Positions 24,641 through 36,289 of a stretch of DNA of 64,000 bases are shown in pieces. Origin of the DNA: Spirometra erinaceieuropaei (Eukaryota; Platyhelminthes; Cestoda; Diphyllobothriidea; Diphyllobothriidae). How positions within the stretch are numbered: the first letter of the stretch is position 1; each line of letters begins with the position of its first letter. The notes under the pieces are model-generated. The model searched no databases and had not been told where the DNA came from. It saw nothing but the letters and a program-made list of their open reading frames with translations. The stretch spans positions 2,118,277 through 2,182,276 of the forward strand of contig CACRXP010000031.1 of NCBI GenBank assembly GCA_902702965.1, in the 5' to 3' direction. Made by a program: the position numbers and the translations under genes.

Positions 24641-25079
24641 CACCGCGGGCATTGGGGAAGCAGGCGTGATTCCCAATGTGCCCTTATTTGCGCTTGTCGC
24701 GGTAATCAGATTCATATGCAGACCCCAGCCTACAACCTTCAAGCCCGATGCCGAATAAAAAGCGGGGAGATGTGACGCCAGTAAATAAAGCACTGAATTC
24801 TGTATAGGATGCCTGAAAAACAGGCTCGTACAAATGCAGCAATCGAGGACGTCAAGTGTATCACACACCAGAGTAATGAAACGCCGAGAAGAGATCCTGG
24901 CGGAAGTAGACCTGAACAGAGCTGTCAGCATCTCTGATTACTCATTCACACGCAGCGGAAGATGGTACGTCGGGAATGGGATGCAGTATAGTATAACAAG
25001 ACAGTCATGGGAGATGCGTATAATAATAGTTACTCGTACAGGTGGAATGAGTTACAGCCATAAAATGGCCTGTCTGGGT

Positions 25080-25352
25080 GGAGAGGCGATACCGACATGC
25101 CAGCTCATTAACCGGTGGGGAATGCAGCGCTGTGGGCAACTGCAGGGAAGGGCCGAGGGAGGTGCCGATGTAGCGAGACGGAGAGCGATGCGAGCTTTAC
25201 GGTACGGTAAGGGGGAAGGGATCGGCGGAAGAGAGAGGAAGGGACACCGGCCATCTTCACCGACACGCGGTTACGCCATCTCCACCCTAGGTCCTCGAGC
25301 GGAAAAGTGTCACAGCATTCAAACAACCCTGCTCAGATCAGGGGGCGTTACA
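25080..25352 (+). repeat. family G repeat, plus copy
   Basis: Matches the reverse complement of 42,790-43,064 along its length. Shared words in order include ggaatgcagcgctgtgg, caactgcaggg, gggccgagggag, gaagggacaccggccatcttcac and cattcaaacaaccct. Purine-rich and not convincingly coding; the 193-codon frame across it (24,834-25,415) is not conserved in the other copy. Confidence 0.65.
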
Positions 25353-25815
25353 CAAAGGCGCAGGACCGGTGCCGCGGAAGCAGACGCCACGAGCACCAAT
25401 CGGACCTGCGTCTGAGTTAACCTTGAAGTCAATTGCCGGTCTTGATAGTCGTGATTGGCCATGAACCAGACTGCCATTGGCACGCGCGGGGAGGGCGCAG
25501 TGCTTCAGCAGGCGCCTAGACCAGGGCTTTCAGACGTTTATCCGGTGTGTATTCGTTATCACACATGTTTAACTGGACCAAGGTTTAAGGATCAACAGAT
25601 GAACTTTGACTTACCTTCATCTGTATCGTCGTTTAAACACTCGCGTTGGTTACAGTGGGTTTGAATTCTCTCGTGGGCTTTGCCGTGATCGACCATCATC
25701 AAAGATAGACTGACTGGGTTTGGGGACATAAACTTCCACAGAAGATAATGTTAGCGCACATAAGATACAAATGATGGGACACCTCTGGAAGTAAATGCTA
25801 ATATTATTGACAAGT
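25353..25815. other. no recognisable feature
   Basis: Spacer between family G and a MITE; one 69-codon frame without motif. Confidence 0.45.
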
Positions 25816-25817
25816 TA

Positions 25818-26805
25818 CAGTACAATGGGTGACCGATCACATGAAATGTTGGCCGAAATTCTGAAGTATGTTTTCGATTTGGATGGATAGCTTAAGTAAG
25901 GTCGTAATACTGATTAGCCTGCGGAATAATCCAGTAATATTTCGAACTCGCCAGGATGTCGACTTTTGAAGGCAATTCTTTTCGATCTCCTACAAAATCC
26001 ACACTCGGTAAAAAATGACTACTTAAATAGCATGAATTGTTTGCATTAATTTTCATTGGTCTTTTAAATTCTAATATATTTTAGAGAAAACATTCACAAA
26101 ATATGCTTTCTTCCGTTCATTCGGTGGCAAATCGCGTCGAGTGTACATATTATGCTTGAAGATGGGGCATATTGAGGTGATGAAAAAGTTTTTAATTATA
26201 CGACTTTTTAGACCGTGCGATGTACATTCATAGAACGGCGTACCTTTCTGTTTACCATTGCTCCTCATGAAATGTGCGACATAGTCTGCACTTATTGTAA
26301 ACTTTCATGAAGTCTTAATGGTATCTTCTTAAAGGCATAGATGAATAAATTATTTTACTTACACAGAAAGCATGGGTCTTGTAAACTGAGGTCGTCAAAA
26401 GCTAATGCAACGGCTGAGTTGGCTTAAAATTATTCGGGAAATGGGAAACTTTTTGAAGCCTAATAATACCTCTTCTTCAAGCATAATATGTAGACTCGAC
26501 GTGATTTGCCACCGAATATGTGGAACAAAGCATATTTTGTGCATGCTTTGTATAAAATGTATTTGAATTTATAAGACCATAGAAAATTAATGCGAAAAAT
26601 GCATGCTACTTAGGTAGTCATTTTTACCGAATGTGGGTTTTGCGTAAGATCGAAACGATATGCATTCAAGAGCCGACATCCTGGCGAGTTCGAAATATTA
26701 CTGGATTATTCCGCATGCTAATCATTATTACAACCCCATTCAGGTAATCTTTCCAATTCGAAAACGTATTTTCGGCCAACATTTCATGAAATCGGTCACT
26801 CACCG
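25818..26805. repeat. foldback MITE copy 6, subfamily B
   Basis: TA-flanked on both sides (25,816-25,817 and 26,806-26,807). The ends read CAGTACAATGGGTGACCG and aatcggtcactcaccg. It is the best-preserved subfamily B copy and useful as its reference here. Confidence 0.8.
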
Positions 26806-26944
26806 TATATTTTCCCTCGGTCATTTAGTGAATTTTGGCGTTGACCAGACGAGAGTAGTTCGCTCATTCGGCAAATGCCTCTGCAACTGCCTTTCTTGCT
26901 ATTCAAAAGGCGCTTTTACCATAAAATAATTGATTTTATGTTGG

Positions 26945-27110
26945 AGAGGCGTTCACCGATCTGGTTACGGAGCCTGCATGTCCGGCCTCCTTGGGCTTTG
27001 TGACTCGATCTAGAGACTCATAAGCAGTCCCTCAACTAGATGACCATTTCTGGCTTTTTGGCCGTCGCCAGTCAAACTTAACTGACTCGAGGTATAGGAA
27101 CACCTGAGGC
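26945..27110 (+). repeat. SINE-like repeat, plus copy, diverged
   Basis: Contains gcgttcaccgatctggttacgg, then gaccatttctggc and gccgtcgccagtcaa, in the order of the copy at 51.9 kb. The middle is shortened and there is no tRNA-like head. Confidence 0.45.
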
Positions 27111-28120
27111 TCGAGCCTGCCTTTTTGGTCCAAACATTCAGACACGGACTCCTCATCCTGATTGGGAGAAGTTTAAAAATGTTTACCGACCACTCACTGC
27201 CCAGCAATGGGATGCGTTTTTGCACTCCATACAATGTTCCTAATCGGTCCGAGTCAGTAGCCGCCGACTATATTTTTTCCGGCCATCGATCTTCTGAAAA
27301 TTCCAAAAGTATGAGTGGTTAGTCAAAAATATGGGAAAGATGGATAAGACGTCACTGTCTTCAGCGTAAGAGCCCGAAAAATGTTACTTGAGAGACCGGA
27401 CTATGAGCGAAAGAGATGTATATTTTATTTACTCTCTCAGATGAAGGCTTTTTTGCGTAAATAATAGCTGTTTGCGATGTTTTTGTCTGATAAGTCTTTT
27501 TTGCAACTTAATGAATTCCACCTGTGCCTTCCCATGTCTGAAGAACAGTCACTCGTCCGAATTTAGCAATCTAGAAGTGATTTTATGCAGGTGATGGTAA
27601 ATGACTGCTTTACTCCCCCAGATGTGTGAGGACCCATACTGTTGGGTTTCGCTTTTTTATCGACCTCTGATGAAATCAGTCGACAAACTCTATTCATTTA
27701 TATCCTTTTGCCATTCGATGATTTTAATGACTAATTTCTAAATGACCTTTTATCGAAGAGCTAAAAACATGGAGAAAATAGCTCATTCCCTAAAATATTA
27801 GGGCATGAGCGGCAATTTACTTGAAGGTTAATCTGAATACAAACTACTCTTATGGAATAACCGCATAATGTCTACATGTGTGGTTCTCGAGTGCATAGGT
27901 GGCTTGTCTAGTGCTATGGTAACTGAGATTGTAAGCTGGGTTTTCGACTGGAAAGGATTATTCTTGTGGACTGTAATGCTGATTTTCGTAAAGTATAATC
28001 CTTGGGTGCTTCATTCTCGCCAGGACTTCAGCTTTAGAATGCTTATTTATTCATCGGTGGGCTGAAAAAAACACATTCGGCAGAAATAATTGCTTGAGCG
28101 GAGTGAACATCTATAGTTTT
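27111..28120. other. no recognisable feature
   Basis: Includes a 65-codon hydrophobic open frame (27,868-28,065) without clear splice borders. No repeat recognised. Confidence 0.4.
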
Positions 28121-28136
28121 TGATACGCTAGTCAAT

Positions 28137-28290
28137 TCCTACTCCTCCGAGAGGATCATCAACCATAATCCCCGGAAAGTGTTTCGTCCCACCTCCTTCA
28201 GCCCCACCTTGGCACCATCGCGGCCTCCTGCTTTCATCCCCTGATCCACCTCCTTCTGATATCCCTCCTCCTCCTCTTCATCCTTGACCT
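28137..28290. repeat. duplicated module, copy 1
   Basis: About 150 bases matching 28,570-28,720 in the same orientation (ordered words: gaggatca, caaccataatc, ccggaaagtgtt, cccacctccttcag, accatcgcgg). It ends in a short TCC-rich tract. Spacing between copies is about 430 bases. Confidence 0.6.
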
Positions 28291-28569
28291 CTCGTTAGGT
28301 TTCTCTACCAATGTCAAAATCGCCTATGATGCTTGTCGCTCTTTAGCCAGTCTCCCAGGCTCCGAATAGAAAGTAAAAACTTTTTAATCTCGTCGGAAAT
28401 CAGCAAGCCTATTTGGATTTTAGATACAGTATGCAAATTGTTAGGTAGTGGACAAAGTGTTAAACTCGTGCGTTGGCACACACCCAAATGCATCCGTTGA
28501 CTTTTAATGCTCTAGTCAATTCAGTTAACATTCATGATCAACGCATCGTGCTGTTAACTGTCCGACAAA

Positions 28570-28836
28570 ACTTCCTACTTCTCCGGGAGGATCAGCAACC
28601 ATAATCTCCGGAAAGTGTTCCGCCCCACCTCCTTCAGTCCCGCCTCGTCACCGTCGCGGCATTCTGCTCTCATCCACTCGTCCGCCTCCTTCTCCTTTTC
28701 CTCCTCCTTCTTCTTCTTCTTCTCCTCCTCCCCCTTCTTCTTCTTCTCCCCCTCCTCCTCCTCATCCTGCTCCTCCTCCTCCTCCTCCTCCTCCTCCTCC
28801 TCCTCCTCCTGCTCCTCCTTTTCCTCCGTTTGGCAA
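28570..28836. repeat. duplicated module copy 2 with long TCC/TTC microsatellite
   Basis: Same module as at 28,137, followed by a polypyrimidine tract of TCC and TTC units from about 28,690 to 28,830. The minus strand therefore reads as a long Glu/Lys run inside a 136-codon open frame. That frame is a consequence of the microsatellite, not evidence of a gene. The tract is longer than in copy 1. Confidence 0.7.
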
Positions 28837-28844
28837 GACATAAA

Positions 28845-28990
28845 TGGCCGTCCTAGTCTCCCCTGCCTTTGTCGGTAATGCTTATCTATACACATTACAC
28901 GCCACTGTGCGGCTGATGGTGGAGCCAGAGAGAAAGCCCCAAGACACAATGGACGTATGAGCTCCGCAACGCGATCCGTGAGCACTCCTC
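28845..28990 (-). repeat. SINE-like repeat, minus copy
   Basis: Minus strand: tcacggatcgcgttgcgga, gctcata, ccattgtgtct, cagccgcacagtggcgt, ttaccgacaaaggca, ggagactaggacggccattt. Same order as the 53.7-kb copy. It abuts the microsatellite. Confidence 0.55.
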
Positions 28991-29269
28991 CACCACGTCT
29001 TGTAATGAATTATTAAGAGTCTTCTTCTCCAAATGCTATACTTAAACAAAGAATATCTTTGGGTTGGCTAGACCTTTTTCAATTTTCGAACAGTTTCGTG
29101 TTTGACCTGCCGCTTACGACTTTCAGTCTGCGAGACTTAAAACTTTCTTCTAAGGGATAGCATGCATTCCTTTATGCCGTAGAGGTCTTAAACTCTACAA
29201 CTTGTAGAGCATGACATATACGTCGCGAGTAGTATTATTGCTCAGACAGATACGACGCTATTTAAAACC

Positions 29270-29670
29270 ACAATGAACAATCTTAGGAAAATAATAATAC
29301 AGAACGTTTTCAAAACTTTATCTAATCCTTTTCATGAACATAAAATTTGAAGAGGAGGCGATCCCATACCAAATAAACAACAAAATGAATTCTTTTGCGT
29401 CATTTTCCTGAAAAGTGCATAAAATCAATGGGAGCAGCGAAAATTAATTGATCAGGACCATACTACCTAAAAATCATCTTTTCCAGATGTAGTTTTAGCA
29501 GGAGTCCGAAAACACGTACATTCAAAACCCAACATTCCACGGTGCGTGAAATATCATGAGATTGTGGCGCACGGTAATCAGTACTAAAACCTTAGTAAAT
29601 ATTATTTCCTAATCGAAAATTCAGTTCGGAATTTCGGTTAATACCTCATGGGATCGGTCATTATCCATAT
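29270..29670. repeat. partial foldback MITE, right half
   Basis: Ends cggaatttcggttaatacctcatgggatcggtcattatcc, the subfamily B right terminus. Inner arm words (aaaattaattgatcaggaccatactacctaaaaatc) match the arm next to the centre. No left arm was recognised. Confidence 0.55.
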
Positions 29671-29689
29671 AAACAAAACACAGTCTGCC

Positions 29690-30110
29690 TAGTTGTGTGT
29701 GTTATGTGGAGTGGCGCACTGCTGGACTGAGAGCCAGGCTGTCACGACCCCTTCTCATGCGATCTGTGACACTCTCATTCATGTGAGGAGAGTGTGTGCA
29801 CTTTATGGATAGTGTCTCTCAGTCGACCACTGTTTGGTTAACTAACCTTGTAGGGTGACGACCCAGGCTGGGTGCAGGGCCACGTGTCACCCTTCTAGGT
29901 CAGAAAGTCCGACAGCGTGTGCTATGCCAGTATCTGCAAACCATGGGCCTCGTACCCTGGTATGCGTTGACGGTTCCCTGCCGGTAGATGTGCTTGCGCT
30001 CCCGCTGGGCATACAGGTGGTGGGCATGGCTGCCCAGTCATCATGCTCGTCCTTCTGACCCCCGCGCTGGGGTGTTGTTGTCGGTCAAGTGTACGTTGTA
30101 GGCCAGGAGG
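29690..30110. other. GC-richer spacer upstream of family C
   Basis: Composition changes sharply to GC-richer. Short frames on both strands overlap. It resembles in composition, and partly in layout, the 46.2-46.7 kb stretch ahead of another family C copy. Confidence 0.4.
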
Positions 30111-30111
30111 T

Positions 30112-30352
30112 GTGCTGGCACGCCTAGGTGCGGGTCCGGCTGGGCCAGCCACCTGCGTTCCTCCCTCATCTCCGGTCTTCTTGACTCTGTCTTGACACGG
30201 GATCCAGGCAGGAGTGGGGAAATGAGAGTGCGCCAGATGCTGTGCAAATCTAATATCATCATAAACTAACTCGCGAGCAAGTCGCCATATCTGTTGTATC
30301 TTGCTGTGTAGTACGTGGTGGACATCGTCGTACTCGACGATCGAACTGTCAC
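30112..30352 (+). repeat. family C repeat, copy 1
   Basis: Opens with ggcacgcctaggtgcgg, then gccagccacctgcg, ctccggtcttcttgactc, tgtcttgacac, cataaacta, cgcgagcaagtcgcc, and ends gtggacatcgtcg..gaactgtca. The same order recurs at 38.8, 46.7, 53.5 and 63.1 kb. No open frame is conserved. A MITE begins almost directly after it. Confidence 0.65.
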
Positions 30353-30357
30353 ATAAA

Positions 30358-30985
30358 CAGTGGACAGATTATCTGTTTAAATGTTAGCCAAAACCGGGAA
30401 ATATGTCTTTGTTATGAAACGTTGACTTGGGTCTGTTTGAAATAGTAATTATAGTTTGCTTATTAATGTTCTTTATGAAGTACACGACACTGACTATAGC
30501 CATTGCAAGACGTTTGAGTTCTACATATATCTTCGCAGTGGTATAGTCTGAAGTTTGAAAACCCCTAATGTCAATGAAACGACTGTTCCGGTTCAACAGC
30601 ATTCGGGAAGGAAAGAGCTTTTGCAAATGGTAAGCCGCCCTTTCTGCTTATAAACATTTGGTAAGACGTAATTTAGTACTTAATGTGGTACCGGAAATGC
30701 TGTTGCTGTGTATGCATTCCGGAACACACGTTTGGATTTATGAAAAAAATTGGGACCCGATGAAAACATTCGTACTATTTAGGTAGTTATTTTTATTAAA
30801 CATGTTTTTCGCAGGACGTAAGAAAGAAACGGTCTTGAAGGCCGGCATCCGGTCTTGACTGAAATATCCTAGTATTATGTTGTACATTAGTCGACCTCAC
30901 AACTATAAGTAAGTTATCATTTTTGATCAAAAACACATTTCCAAATTTCAGGTAGGATTTCGTATCTCTTAGGCCTCATACCTCG
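30358..30985. repeat. foldback MITE, internally deleted, subfamily B
   Basis: Starts CAGTGGACAGATTATCTG and ends cttaggcctcatacctcg with TA after it. At about 630 bases it is about 370 short of full length. The left arm jumps from the terminal 100 bases to sequence near the centre. Confidence 0.6.
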
Positions 30986-31379
30986 TACACATTATACCTG
31001 TTCTGATGCACAGCGATGCATGTAACAGCGGAATCCTCTCATCTTTATCATTAAAAGGCAAGTATCATGAAACTCACAAATTAAGTTGTCTGATTTCAAA
31101 CGGTCTTTTGGTTGCAACTAGATTTTTCTTAAAAATGTTAAACAGCAAACACATTTTTACTCATGAAACAAAAATTTGCATATAACCTCTTGGGAGCCGT
31201 CTATGCTTCAGAGGATTCTAAAGTGTATCGATTTTGTGGGAGCCTCAAGGTGCAGTGAGCTGTGCAATCCCTTTAATTTACAGTGGCTTGGGTGGAAACC
31301 TGCCACGTCTTCCTAAGTATCTGGACTTTTTTATATGATTTAACAACATGCCACTGTTAGCGTTAGGTAGTACAAACTA

Positions 31380-31795
31380 CAGGCACTAGCCAATCTCCTG
31401 AAATGCTGACTGACAGCATGAAATGGGTTTTGGATTAGAAAGAAATTCGAAGGCAGGTATGTAAAATTTGTCATCGATTATTATTTATTATTATTCATTT
31501 TAGACCCGCTAGGCTGCCGGCCTTTAAAAACGCTTCTTTTGCGTTTACAAAAACCGCACATGATGCAAATTGACTACTTGGGTGGTGTGCTTTTTGTTAA
31601 TTGTCGTTATCCTTATATTTGTCGATAAATACTACGGAAAATCAATCAATCGAAAACCAGGTCTTCTCATAAATTCGAATTTAAAAAGATGCCTTTGGAT
31701 TTTAAAATATTTCTAGTTACGAGCCTTTTCAGACATTTTATGTTCTTTCAATCTGCATCGTATCTGTCTATTTATTAGTTTTCCTCATGAAAAAA
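31380..31795. repeat. partial foldback MITE, left half, subfamily B
   Basis: Starts after TA at 31,378 with the diverged B terminus (gccaatctcctgaaatg). It carries the left arm inward to cctcatgaa, then breaks into unrelated sequence. An ATT-rich run sits at 31,479-31,497. Confidence 0.55.
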
Positions 31796-32380
31796 GCTTG
31801 TTATACAGCAAACGGGGTTTCGGCCCATTGCGATTAAATACGTTCTGTCGAAGACGCGTTTCGGTTTGTCTCTCAAAGCTCTTTTGTTTCGTATGAAGCC
31901 CCCATTCTTTTTGAATACGTGGTCGGCGGCGGGAATAATATAAAAACGCTTTGACTCCCTTATTGAATGAGATACAGAAGGACGCGCGTTTTGGCATTGT
32001 GCCAATGAGTTGGTTATTACTATTTTACAATCTTAAGGGCTTGCAAACAACAATTTTACCATTCGGACAAATGCGAGCACAAGGAAAGTATGTGTGAGAA
32101 AAGCAAAGTCTAAAATTTCGAATTTCGATATGCTGCATTTTGCGTCATCACGGTTGATGCTGTAACTTTTATGGGGCTTTGTCCTAATAAAAATCGAGGA
32201 ATCTTTTAACAGTACTTGCAATTACAGCAAAGCGTTTATTGGCGAGTGCATTCCCTTGTTCACTGACGTTTTGTTATTATTTTCTACGTTATGTACATGG
32301 AGCCATTTGTTTTGAAAACAAGGTAAGCCCGCCGGAAGAGTTTTATTGGAGTGCTGTGACGTTTCGTAGAGCTTGGTCGG
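31796..32380. other. no recognisable feature
   Basis: Two overlapping minus-strand frames (76 and 70 codons, 31,775-32,005) in different phases. Basic composition, no motif. Confidence 0.4.
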
Positions 32381-32960
32381 CTCACCATCGTCAAGGCGTA
32401 AAATGCACTTAATCGGGCAGAAATGGAAGTGTCATACTGCGCTGCTCGGGTTCACACCGTCCGATTTTCCTCTCCTCTTGCTGCCTCGGCATTTCTGCTA
32501 TGTTAGCCGAGCTTTTTAGCTCCGTGCGTTGTAAATCACCACCTCGTCGGGGGGGGAGAGGTGATTGAGCCTCTGTCGGGGTTTGCCGATCTGGCGGCTC
32601 TTTTCCTTCTTTGTCGAGTGAACTTGTCGTCGGACGATCTGCGCGGCCTTTTTAAGTTCTGTGTAGTCGTCTGGTCCTGAACTCTACGAAAGTAAGTGTG
32701 AAGGCCTTTTTAACCTGCAGGAAAGCCCAGATGCCTATTGATGGCATCTGAGTAACCCGCCTGAAGTGTTACTCGTTCTGCCTTTGATTGACCCAGGTCT
32801 AAGATAGCAGCTCCATGAAGTTCAAGCGTATGACCACTTTCCCCAACCGCCGTAGCAGGTTGAAAGTTTGGGTCTAGCCTACGCTTCTAGGCTACCAAAA
32901 ATGGACCTCTTCAGTGTTCAGTAAGGTATGAGGTACCTAGGTACATTAGCTCTTTGGAGA
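32381..32960. other. GC-richer block with tandem hairpins
   Basis: Base composition rises relative to both flanks. A perfect 8-bp stem (CAGATGCC/GGCATCTG, 7-base loop) spans 32,728-32,750. A perfect 7-bp stem (GAGTAAC/GTTACTC) spans 32,750-32,774, sharing one base with the first. A perfect 12-bp palindrome (GTACCTAGGTAC) lies at about 32,933-32,944. No open frame. It may be the end of an unrecognised retroelement. Confidence 0.4.
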
Positions 32961-34090
32961 ATCCTGAATTTCGGTATTTTGAAGGGTTAAACCCAGGAAG
33001 GCATGTTCTTTTCAGTGTTTGACTAAGTTCCCTCTTTGAGAATTCTTGTTACTGTTGTCATGCATTATAAACACAATTATAGATGGTGGATTTTCAGATC
33101 AAATTATATGACGCGAATTCTTTGAACTCATGCTGGAATTGCGAACCCATTTGCTACGTTTCGGGGCCATATTTACATCATCATGTTCGAACTATCGGAT
33201 AATGATAGTTGTCTGTAACTGCGTTCTAGTTTGCCTGAAGATCTCACGATAAGTCGCATAATTTGACAGAAAAAACCTGCTCAAAAACGCCCTGAGGGGA
33301 ATACTTTATCACAGAACGTCATTTTGTATTGCCTCGCAGGAATGGGCCGGAAAAGTGGCAAGTTGCGTCCGCAATGTACGAATGTTCTCGTAATTCATTC
33401 CACTCCTGCCTAGTATGGACTATTATGTTTGGCAAAACATCCAAAGGAGAGGAAGGCTCCTTAAACAGATTGTGGTAAAACAGTGTTAGTTTATAATTTA
33501 GACTCGAGGAGAATTTCGTGCACCTTATATCGAAAACTATGGTTCTAACTGAGGAGCGGGTGACTTTGACTAGTTTAACAAAATTAGGACAGTCAAACTG
33601 AAGAGTTCCAGAATATCAAAAGATAATTGTCAGCACCTATTCAATTTTAATAACTCTAAATTGGCTTTTAAATAGTCTCCCTTGTGTTTCTTAGAAAAGA
33701 GTCTCGGGCGAAGATTCCTATTTTAGCACACGGCGTATGCTGTAAATTCGCTTTGGTCGAAAAAAGACGTGTCAATGATTATGTGTTCAGCTTATTCCGT
33801 TTAATGCCGGATTAAGTTTCGGAGAGCTTGCTCCCGAGAATGTCGTTAGGAATCGAATCATCTACAGGTAAGAAACAGTTATTTATGGTAGAATGAATTT
33901 GGGTTGAAATTTCTCGCTGTTCCACCATTAGAATCAACGACATATTGACGGTCTTCGACCTGTGAAATCTTCGAAAGGGAGCAAAATTCCGGCTTTTGCT
34001 ATCTATTTTTCCACCAAGACAACAATGGCGAAGAATTCTGTCTTTGCGTGACGATCAGTTTGGACCTAATGCAGGAGTAAATTGTCGACA
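32961..34090. other. no recognisable feature
   Basis: AT-rich; no open frame above 60 codons and no shared repeat found. Confidence 0.45.
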
Positions 34091-34094
34091 AAAA

Positions 34095-34188
34095 CAAAAG
34101 AGACTGAGGTGGCCATTTCTGGCTCAGTAATCGTCATCAGCCGGCCGTATTCAAATCTACCCTGCCGCATCTGAGCCTTGAACCGGCG
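34095..34188 (+). repeat. SINE-like fragment
   Basis: gagactgaggtggccatttctggc, then cgtcatcagcc, matching the middle of the 51.9-kb SINE. A family D copy follows directly. Confidence 0.4.
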
Positions 34189-34189
34189 T

Positions 34190-34325
34190 CCAACGTTAGT
34201 CAGACTGATCAGAAGAAGAAGCAATCGCTAGAACAATGGCTTTATTCGCCAGACGTTTCGGATTCTCTCTTGAATCCAGCATCAGAGACAGTTGCAGAAA
34301 AGGGGTAGTTAGTCAGACTATATAA
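34190..34325 (-). repeat. family D repeat, good signature
   Basis: Minus strand: ctgcaactgtct, CTGATGC, then a perfect 6-bp hairpin GGATTC/GAATCC, GAAACGTC, tggcgaataaag, ttgttctagcgattgcttcttc. Best preserved hairpin of the family, but the last core base is C instead of A. Confidence 0.65.
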
Positions 34326-34864
34326 GTTCAACGCTCTGGCAATCAAGCAGCGTGCTCATTGTCCTGTTCATTGTGACTGGATATACAGCAAACCTCCTAG
34401 GTTAAGTATGCGCTAAATCACTTTTTTGCTAAGTCAATTTTCTTTCATTGGGCATTTCTAAAATATTCGCCAGTTATCTTCATTTATCTAGTGCTTCCTG
34501 AATTTGTGAGTGTACCGGTGTCACTAATATATACTATATTAGGGTAAAGCCTTAGTACTGTATTGAATAGGACATACACGCCCGAAAAGAGGGGCAGCTT
34601 GATTAGCCTTCGTTTTAGCAAAAATAGCAATTAGACATGTGTCTACGCGTAGCTGTAAGCCATATTTTGAAGAGTAGCGTTACACGATGATTTCGAAATA
34701 ATATTATAGTGTTTTAGGATAATAGTTTGGTGTTGTGGCATTTGAGTAGGCAGTTTTAAGCGCTGTTAGAGGGGTTTCAAATATTCGCGCATTTCAACCG
34801 TTTGCGGGTAGTTGTAGTGCCTAATCCCCCGCGAATACTGACGGTCGAGCGTACAAGCCATGCT

Positions 34865-34960
34865 GGAAGTGCGTTCGCCGATCGGTTCCGGGGTAGGCTC
34901 ATCCGCTTGTGCCTCGATGCTCAGTGTAGCACCCTCGCAGGCAGCCGCCTGGGTCTAATT
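34865..34960 (+). repeat. SINE-like fragment
   Basis: gcgttcgccgatcggttccgg followed by gcctcgatgctca and gcagccgcct, matching the distal end of the SINE family. Confidence 0.4.
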
Positions 34961-34993
34961 TGTATAATAAATTCTGAAAAGACTGTTAGATGA

Positions 34994-35732
34994 TTCATCC
35001 GAAATGTTGTAAACGTTTTGCAATTACGTTGTTTTACATATGGTCATTCCGTTCGTTTCTGTGCAAAATTAAATCACACTGTTTGTACAACAATCGTATA
35101 GTCACTGTCCAAATGTACCTTTGATACTTGACTTATTAACTTACCACATTAATAAGCATGTACAATTTTTGAATTATTGTTTCAAATCAGCACCGCCTAT
35201 CTGGCTTTCATGCCTGGAACTTTGAAGTTTAGAAGGGAATTCACAAGCATTTCCAGGTATTCCCGTCGGGAAGACCGGTAGGCTGGTACTTCCCGCTGAC
35301 AAAAACTACGAACAAATTCTTCAGGCCTGGCTTGCTGTAATTCGTATATTTTTTGCTAATTGTGTATAAACATCATTTGTTTGTCTAATATGGTAAGAAG
35401 TAAAGCAACGAAATTTGGTAAAAGTAGCAAAATGGTGTGTCCAAGCTGTAAAAACACACTGATTTTAACTTTGAGTACTAAGGCAAATATGCTATCGTTC
35501 TCTTAAAAGCGTCTGCTCATGCGAGTGACTATTTTCCATATCATTCTGGAGCGTATCTAACATCATGACTGTCATAAACTGCAGCTTGTGGTAACATAAA
35601 GCTGGGGAATATCAAAAAGTCGTCCTTTTGAAGACAAGACCATAGATCGCTGTGTTTGTGTTTTGTCAGAAGGACAGAAAGGACTTCGTTGTGACCGCAG
35701 GAATTATGGACCTGTTACCATTTATCATTTCA
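34994..35732. other. no recognisable feature
   Basis: AT-rich stretch leading to a candidate exon; no open frame above 60 codons. Confidence 0.4.
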
Positions 35733-35733
35733 G

Positions 35734-35892
35734 AGGGCAGTTGATAATTTCTCAACTGAGCAGTTGATTGTCCAAGTGAAGTACTTGACAGAACGGTTAC
35801 TTATCGGACATAGCTGCTCCGATATGAACCTCAACAAGGATCATGTCAGTATCCTGCAAACGCATGCTGCCCTAAACGATCTGCAGACTTAG
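35734..35892 (+). CDS. candidate terminal exon, unknown protein
   Basis: A pyrimidine-rich acceptor-like border (ttaccatttatcatttcag) precedes 52 open codons ending at TAG. The peptide (RAVDNFSTEQLIVQVKYLTE at its start) is hydrophilic with regularly spaced Leu/Val/Ile, so it could form helix. It also holds one Cys and two His residues. I do not recognise the family. No donor is needed if this is a last exon, but no clear polyadenylation signal was identified close downstream. The two other plus frames have a stop within or near the segment. It is too short for codon statistics by eye. Confidence 0.25.
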   Translation, partial: RAVDNFSTEQLIVQVKYLTERLLIGHSCSDMNLNKDHVSILQTHAALNDLQT

Positions 35893-36289
35893 CTGACTGG
35901 CTGGCATTCCGCGTGCCCACCTTATTTGCGCATCTCTTACGATGGATTGCTGTATGGACACAAGGCTGAAATACCGGTCCCTTTCATGCACCAAAACATG
36001 TTTCTTGATTGGTTATTTCGTAATATTTCTGCCAGAAGCAAACAAAACTCTGCATAGGAGCGCAGGATGACTCAACAACTACTAAGTTAAGATATTACAG
36101 TCATTTGAATATATGGATGACCGCGGCCATTAAGTAATTAGGAAGTTCAACCTTTACTTTGTCGAGTACCGCACCAGGGCTTAAGTGAGATGATACCAGA
36201 TGCGAGATGGCTTTCCTGAATACTCCACATATTCGTCTTGGAAGAACGGATAAACTATCAGTCAAGTTAGCAGCAATAGGCATCTAGTT

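Noticed and set aside
24834..25415. 193-codon plus-strand open frame, the longest uninterrupted frame outside retroelements
   Set aside because: It runs across family G sequence, the frame is not conserved in the other copy, and it has no domain-like composition.
27668..27690. Isolated CTGATGAAATCAG as a hammerhead
   Set aside because: A short palindrome, but no GAAA follows in register.
27868..28065. Hydrophobic 65-codon frame as a transporter exon
   Set aside because: No splice-like borders and no charged-loop pattern; hydrophobicity alone in AT-rich DNA is weak evidence.
28575..28985. 136-codon frame with a long Glu/Lys run
   Set aside because: The acidic run is the TCC/TTC microsatellite read on the minus strand, and the rest is duplicated module and SINE sequence.
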